Shown here: positions 7,761-11,549 of the stretch, piece by piece | Position numbering within the stretch: the stretch's first letter is position 1 | How the letters are laid out: every line of letters starts with the position of its first letter | Origin: Larix sibirica | Taxonomy: Eukaryota > Streptophyta > Pinopsida > Pinales > Pinaceae | DNA length: 11,549 bases | Direction: 5' to 3' | NCBI GenBank assembly: GCA_004151065.3 | Contig: NWUY0300065907.1 | Coordinates: 15,165-26,713 of the forward strand | Made by a program: the position numbers and the translations under genes | Notes under the pieces: generated by a model | The model's database searches: none | What the model was told of the DNA's origin: nothing | Seen by the model: only the letters and a program-made list of their open reading frames with translations

Positions 7761-8575
7761 TAAAGTCGATGTGTCTCTGATGTATGCCATTGTATACACA
7801 AGATCAGACATAGTACATTCAGTGGGAATAGTAAGCAAATTTATGATTGATCTAGGAAAGGAACATTGGATTGTTGTTAAAAGAATATTCAAGTATTTGC
7901 AAGGCACCAATGACTATGCCTTATGTTACCAAGATCACGATAATGATATTTTTTATTTGCACGGATTTGTTGATGCAGATTAGGTTGAATACGTGGACAA
8001 GAGAAAGTCCACAAGTGTATATGTATTTACTTTGTTTGGAGGAGTGGTGAGTTGAATGAGTAAGAGGCAATCCATCATTACCTTATCTAGTTCAGGCGCA
8101 TATTATGTTGATGCAACATAAGCTATTAAGAAGTTGTCATGTTATTGAGATTATGAAACAAGTGTATATGTATTTCCTTCATTTGAAGGAGTAGTGAGTT
8201 CAATGAGTAAGATGCAACCCATCGTTGCCTTATCTAGTTCAAAGGCAAAATATGTTGATGCAACACAAACTATTAAGAAGTTGTCTAGTTATTAAGATTA
8301 TGAAACAATTTTGTTATCAAAAAGGGTAATTTGGAAATAGAATGTGATAGCCAAAGTGCCATTGCAATGGCCAAAAAGCCCACTTACAGTTCCAAGAGTA
8401 AGCATATTGATGTGAAGTATCACTTTCTAAGGGAAATAGAGGAAGCAAGTGCAGTAAAATTGACAAGAAGTGTAGATCAAATGATAATGCAATAGATGCA
8501 TTAACAAAGACAATGAATGGAGATAAGTTTCTCTTGTGTAGAGACATGATTGGCATTCACACTTGTTCAAAGTGA
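7760..8575 (+). pseudogene. Copia RNase H, broken and partly duplicated
   Basis: RNase H removes the RNA template during reverse transcription. MSLMYAIVYTRSDIVHSVG and KEHWIVVKRIFKYLQGT (7771-7910) form the connection region. FVDAD at 7966-7980 carries the first catalytic Asp; the usual following Trp is TAG (7981-7983). KRKSTSVYVFTLFGGVVS is followed by another Trp-to-TGA stop (8053-8055). The catalytic Glu of the TEAEY box is Gly in repeat copy 1 (8095-8097) and Lys in copy 2 (8242-8244). After a frameshift, CDSQSAIAMAKKPTYSSKSK carries the next Asp (8346-8348), then HIDVKYHFLRE. After a further shift, IDALTKTMNGDKF leads to the terminal TGA at 8573-8575, five bases before the polypurine tract. 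Confidence 0.9.
8011..8304 (+). repeat. 147-bp in-frame tandem duplication in RNase H
   Basis: Units 8011-8157 and 8158-8304 are both exactly 147 bp (49 codons), with no net frame change. Both begin ACAAGTGTATATGTATTT and end at AGATTATGAA. They differ at roughly 15 percent of sites, so the duplication is old. It repeats the segment from the KRKST-VYVF strand to just after the catalytic Glu. Confidence 0.95.
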
Positions 8576-8580
8576 TTACC

Positions 8581-8591
8581 AAGTGGGAGAA
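8581..8591 (+). promoter_or_regulatory. Polypurine tract
   Basis: AAGTGGGAGAA lies directly before the LTR start TGTTGG at 8592. This is the usual copia plus-strand primer tract. It confirms plus orientation for the RT-RNase H half. Confidence 0.9.
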
Positions 8592-9040
8592 TGTTGGAAA
8601 AGTATGGAAATTGCTTTTAACAATTTAAAATAGTGATTCCAGTTGTAAAACGGAATGCACAAGGATTGACAAATATATTTCTTACTTTTAGGAGTAGAAA
8701 TCAATTGCATAAAATCTCTACTCTTTTTTTCCAAGGAATAACCTCGTAGAAATTCCTCTTAGTACTTCCCCATTGGATGGGAAATGGTGAAAATTGTTGG
8801 CTCTGATTACAAAGCCTAACAATGAGGGAATCAAGAGAGTCAAACGTGTGACCTCCCCAACTTCAATAGAAGAGATCTCACCTCTAGTTGATGACCTAAA
8901 TTTTCATAAAAGGAAAAAGGGTGGATAAAGTAGACAAGTATTTGTCGAAGGAATTGCTCTTGTTGCATGACTTCTTGAGATTGTCTTGTTTCTTTAGCTC
9001 CATGTTTTCTCTGTCTTTAGTCTTATAGTGATGTTTTTCA
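8592..9040 (+). repeat. Right (3') LTR of the copia element
   Basis: It starts TGTTGGAAAAG after the polypurine tract and ends TTTTTCA, the same end that abuts the primer site at 6221, giving TG...CA termini and 449 bp. Its U5 side matches 6221-6334 (inverted) and 3761-3817. It carries an extra block of about 180 bp, absent from the left LTR, that looks SINE-like. Bases after the LTR are TTCAC; no matching target duplication can be tested because the left LTR start is unclear. Confidence 0.85.
8727..8903 (-). mobile_element. Possible tRNA-derived SINE inside the 3' LTR
   Basis: Read on the minus strand, this block starts AGGTCATCAACTAGAGGTGAG, similar to a tRNA D-arm with an A box. About 35 bp later it has GAGGTCACACGTTTGACTC, similar to a B box (GGTTCGANNCC) preceded by a variable-loop-like GAGGTCA. 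On the plus strand its far end abuts a T-run (8727-8733), which would be the minus-strand A tail. It is absent from the left LTR. No clean target-site duplication is visible, and the left LTR could instead have lost this block. Confidence 0.35.
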
Positions 9041-9507
9041 TTCACTTTCCCCTAAATGCTCTAATTTAACACAATGTTAGATCTCAATCAATTTTCCTAG
9101 CCTCCCTATTCTTGGAAGTCACTCTCCTCGCTTTACCGGCCTTATTTCCCCATACCATTTCACCCAATAGGGTCAGTGTATCAGGTCATGCCTCTTCTCT
9201 ATACTAGGAATAATATAGACCCTCATTGTTTCAAGTGTAGGGTGGAATCCTTAAGGATCTCCTCGCACATCACAACGTAGGGAGATCAAGGCAAATGTTG
9301 TACACTCCTTGGTAGCTCAAGTGATGCAATTGGTGTTGGATGATAGAGGCTCCCGCTGATACTTAGTGCCAGAACAACAAAGCCCTACATTTTGAAGAAT
9401 TCTCCATAGCAGAGCTCAAAGCAAAAGCAGAAGAAATGAAAGATGCAACAAATGCACTGGAAGAGTTGGTGGTGGTGCGTCTATTCATGTTTGCCAATTG
9501 CCAACTT
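9041..9507. other. Stretch with no confident gene
   Basis: Nothing is recognisable. After a TAG at 9364-9366, a plus-strand frame stays open for about 49 codons and reads CQNNKALHFEEF then AELKAKAEEMKDATNALEEL. That is helical, coiled-coil-like composition and could be an exon or retroelement remnant. The opposite-strand 60-codon frame (9363-9545) is probably its shadow. Confidence 0.3.
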
Positions 9508-9635
9508 CCTAGTTGAGCTCTTGATTGCCCATCCTCGCCAAGCACCTGAACTTTACTCCTAAGTGTTATGTTGTCTCTGTTGGAGGTTCGAGTGCTTGGC
9601 GAGGACTCAGGAGGGTGATTAAGAGCTCAACTAGG
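9508..9635. repeat. Imperfect inverted repeat, 38- and 44-bp arms
   Basis: The left arm 9508-9545 (CCTAGTTGAGCTCTT ... TCCTCGCCAAGCAC) is the reverse complement of the right arm 9592-9635. The outer 15 bp and inner 14 bp match perfectly; the middle is mismatched and has a six-base gap. The spacer is 46 bp. A transcript would fold into a hairpin of about 128 nt. Possible origins are a foldback transposon, an inverted duplication or a young miRNA-like locus. No target duplication is seen. Confidence 0.8.
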
Positions 9636-9844
9636 GTTTTTCGTCTTCAATTCAAATGTAATATAATGTTTTGACGTTGTTTTTTACTTCTATGCTAATG
9701 CATCAAACAATATAGCAATAGGCTTTGGTTGTGAAATTCATGGACATCATTGTTTAGTCAAGACAATGAACAACTAAAGTCTAGACTTTAATGACTTTAA
9801 TGATTTTACAAAAGTTTGCTAGAATTTTGTACTCTATGCAGCAT
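9636..9844. other. Short anonymous stretch
   Basis: This is AT-rich sequence with no open frame of note. It includes a small direct repeat, GACTTTAAT, near 9784-9802. Confidence 0.3.
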
Positions 9845-9971
9845 AGGATGATAGGAATGGATTCACTTTGAAGGCTGGTTGGAGCCTTGGTATTGTATCT
9901 CAATATACTGTTTACTTTATTAATAGTATGCTATTTTCTCGTGATTGAAAAAAAAAGGATGATAGGAATGG
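9845..9971 (+). mobile_element. Severely 5'-truncated LINE-like insertion with 16-bp TSD
   Basis: AGGATGATAGGAATGG at 9845-9860 recurs perfectly at 9956-9971. The 95 bp between end in GTGATTGAAAAAAAA, a poly(A) tail directly before the second copy. This is the classic product of target-primed reverse transcription: a direct duplication plus a 3' A tail. The body (9861-9947), with TTTACTTTATTAATAGTATGC near its end, resembles the 3' end of a plant LINE, but no coding part remains to name the family. A retroposed transcript fragment is an alternative. Perfect duplications suggest that this is younger than the copia element. Confidence 0.8.
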
Positions 9972-10188
9972 TCTTTTGCTTTTTGACTCAATATAAATTA
10001 ATTTGTTTCGATTGGAAAATTTTATATGTAATATAAACGTACGTAAAGACAAGCTAAATGGGAAACACTCAATGAATGAAAGTTAATCTTATAGCAAAGT
10101 TCATTTTTTATGATAAATCTGTCACGATTTTCACAAAAATTTCAATGATTATCACAGTTCTAGTATGATCCAAGTTTCATAAATAGTG

Positions 10189-10607
10189 GAATGATGTATT
10201 TGGAGGTTTTGCTCCAAATCCTTTAAAATTATCAAAGTTTCGATAGTTTCTCAATTGAAACTCTGACTTCTTGTGTCACTGGATTCCGACAATAGAGATG
10301 AAGTTTGCTACATGATTAGATGGCTACTAAATGAGATGTCTAGCTCAAATCTCAAGTAAAGTTTGTATCTATTCAATATGGGGAACTAAGAATAATGTCG
10401 AATGATGTCCTTACAGGTTTTGCTCCAAATCCTTAAAATGATCAAAGTTTCGATAGTTCCTCAATTGGAACTCTGAGTTCTTGTGTTGTTGGATTCCGAC
10501 AATAGAAATGAAGTTTGCTACATAATTAGATGGCTACTAAATGAGATGTCTATCTAATCTCAAGTAAAGTTTGTATCTATTCAATATGGAGAACTAAGAA
10601 TAATGTC
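10189..10607. repeat. Tandem duplication, 211-bp unit
   Basis: Copy 1 (10189-10399) and copy 2 (10400-10607) both begin GAATGATGT, share AGGTTTTGCTCCAAATCC and GGATTCCGACAATAGA, and end AACTAAGAATAATGTC. They are roughly 90 percent identical with a few small indels. The unit has no open frame. It contains a palindromic hairpin (10245-10262 and 10455-10472). Confidence 0.95.
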
Positions 10608-11549
10608 CCTTTTGAGAAGACAAGTATTCATCCAAGTAGTGTTTGGGAGCGAATTGGGATTGAAGTTGAAGCTGGTATCAAGATCACGATGACTGCAATG
10701 AATTTCAATTAGAGGTTTGTCTCCCAAAATTACCTTTGGGGAATTTCTGTGAGGAATTGTTTTCCTTACCCTTTCAAAGAAGTTCTTAATTATAGAGATA
10801 TTTGATAGGGACGGGCATATCATTAATTATACTAGGATTACCATAGTCTTGTCAACATGGGTAAGGTGAACAAATGAAAACCATGGGTTCTCCCATGAGA
10901 CAACTGCATGTGTGTGTTGAGTGTGGATTAACTTACCCTACAACCAACTATTCACTTTTATAGTGAGATGTTGTTGGAGTTGGTTATGAGCATTGACTCA
11001 TTGATTGTTCAAAAGTTCTGAAACTCTCACAACATTGAAACTTGATTTGAAATGCTTAAGCAAAATGTGGCAAAACACATGACAAAACATTTCACCAAAA
11101 AAATGTATGGGAGGGTACCTAGGCACTTTCCTCCCTCTCCAAAATCTATGATGCCTAAGAGAAAAACTATAAACACTAACCTAAGTTTTCCATCCTTTAT
11201 CATATCCTGCAAACCACGTTTTCATATTTAAACTTATCTTAAAGATGGTTCTCTCTATGCCAAGAATCCCACCTTCTCCTTCATGCTACCTAAAATTTGG
11301 GGGTGCTTCCACAAATCTCCCAAACATGTTTTCCTATCTCACGTTCCACATCCTGTAAACTTGGAGGAATATTGTATTTCTTTCTACAATTCTGTTTTTC
11401 AAAATTTCATAATTTTTGAACCAAATATTTTTAATTATAAAATTGAAAATTTTACTTGTCACAAATTGGGCTTGTCAAGTACTGTTTTCACAGATTATAC
11501 ATATTCTGAGGACAAATATTGTAAATTTCCTTAAAATCCAATCTTGAGT
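10608..11549. other. Stretch with no recognisable gene
   Basis: Short open frames on both strands (minus 10581-10823, minus 11027-11212, plus 11283-11534) have no recognisable motif. A plus-strand frame over about 11045-11230 is hydrophilic and basic (KHFTKKMYGRVPRHFPP) but overlaps the minus-strand one and has no gene signals. The last 170 bases are very AT-rich. Confidence 0.35.

Larger units (their letters stand above)
3650..9040. mobile_element. Internally inverted Ty1/copia LTR retrotransposon
   Basis: This is an old, defective copia element of about 5.4 kb, close to the usual full length of the family. The order on the plus strand is: LTR fragment (+), integrase-protease-gag (-), primer site (-), U5-side LTR (-), integrase-RT linker (+), RT-RNase H (+), polypurine tract (+), 3' LTR (+). 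In copia, gag, protease, integrase, RT and RNase H normally lie in that order on one strand. Here all modules are present once, but the block from the 5' LTR to the end of integrase is flipped. Segments at both junctions are duplicated in inverted orientation: 3761-3817 with 6270-6334, and 3816-4005 with 6404-6583. All coding parts are frameshifted. The left LTR start is not sharply defined, so the left coordinate is approximate. The alternative is two head-to-head element fragments. Confidence 0.8.

Noticed and set aside
8317-8556. Minus-strand 79-codon ORF
   Set aside because: It is a shadow of the RNase H region, which reads clearly as copia on the plus strand.
1-11549. CRISPR array, tRNA, rRNA or bacterial defence system
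   Set aside because: No spaced short repeats, no cloverleaf sequence other than the SINE-like block, and no intact bacterial-type genes; the features are those of a plant nuclear genome.

Overview
The window looks like intergenic, repeat-rich nuclear DNA from a seed plant. It is AT-rich and has no long intact ORF, no bacterial operon structure and no RNA gene that I can recognise. It holds decayed plant transposable elements: a Ty1/copia element primed from a methionine-initiator-type primer site, a poly(A)-tailed non-LTR insertion and a tRNA-derived SINE-like piece. The depth of decay suggests a large, slowly purged genome such as a gymnosperm, but that is inference only.

Layout. Positions 1-640 hold nothing I can name. 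Positions about 640-1790 carry a decayed minus-strand coding remnant of unknown family, with a Cys-rich patch that could be an eroded zinc knuckle. Positions 1906-2340 carry a minus-strand arrangement of TATA box, Kozak-like ATG, short exon, GTAAGT donor and second open exon. It reads as a small two-exon gene model, not matched to any family. Positions 2540-3650 are anonymous apart from a perfect 42-bp tandem duplication and a small hairpin.

Positions about 3650-9040 are the main feature: one Ty1/copia element, about 5.4 kb, with an unusual internal rearrangement. A plus-oriented LTR fragment lies at the left end and a plus-oriented 3' LTR at the right end. RT and RNase H are on the plus strand, but U5, primer site, gag, protease and integrase lie inverted on the minus strand. 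Both inversion junctions carry inverted duplications, of a U5-side LTR segment and of the integrase-RT linker. The pieces complement each other and no catalytic domain is present twice, so a single inverted element is a better explanation than two nested elements. Every catalytic module is broken, several by G-to-A type changes.

Positions 9041-11549 hold no recognisable gene. They do hold an imperfect inverted repeat (9508-9635), a tiny 5'-truncated LINE-like insertion with a poly(A) tail and perfect 16-bp target-site duplication (9845-9971), and a 211-bp tandem duplication (10189-10607) with a hairpin that shows a compensatory base-pair change between copies. I found no convincing undescribed biological system. 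The strongest leads are the inverted copia element, the two-exon minus-strand gene candidate and the covarying hairpin.
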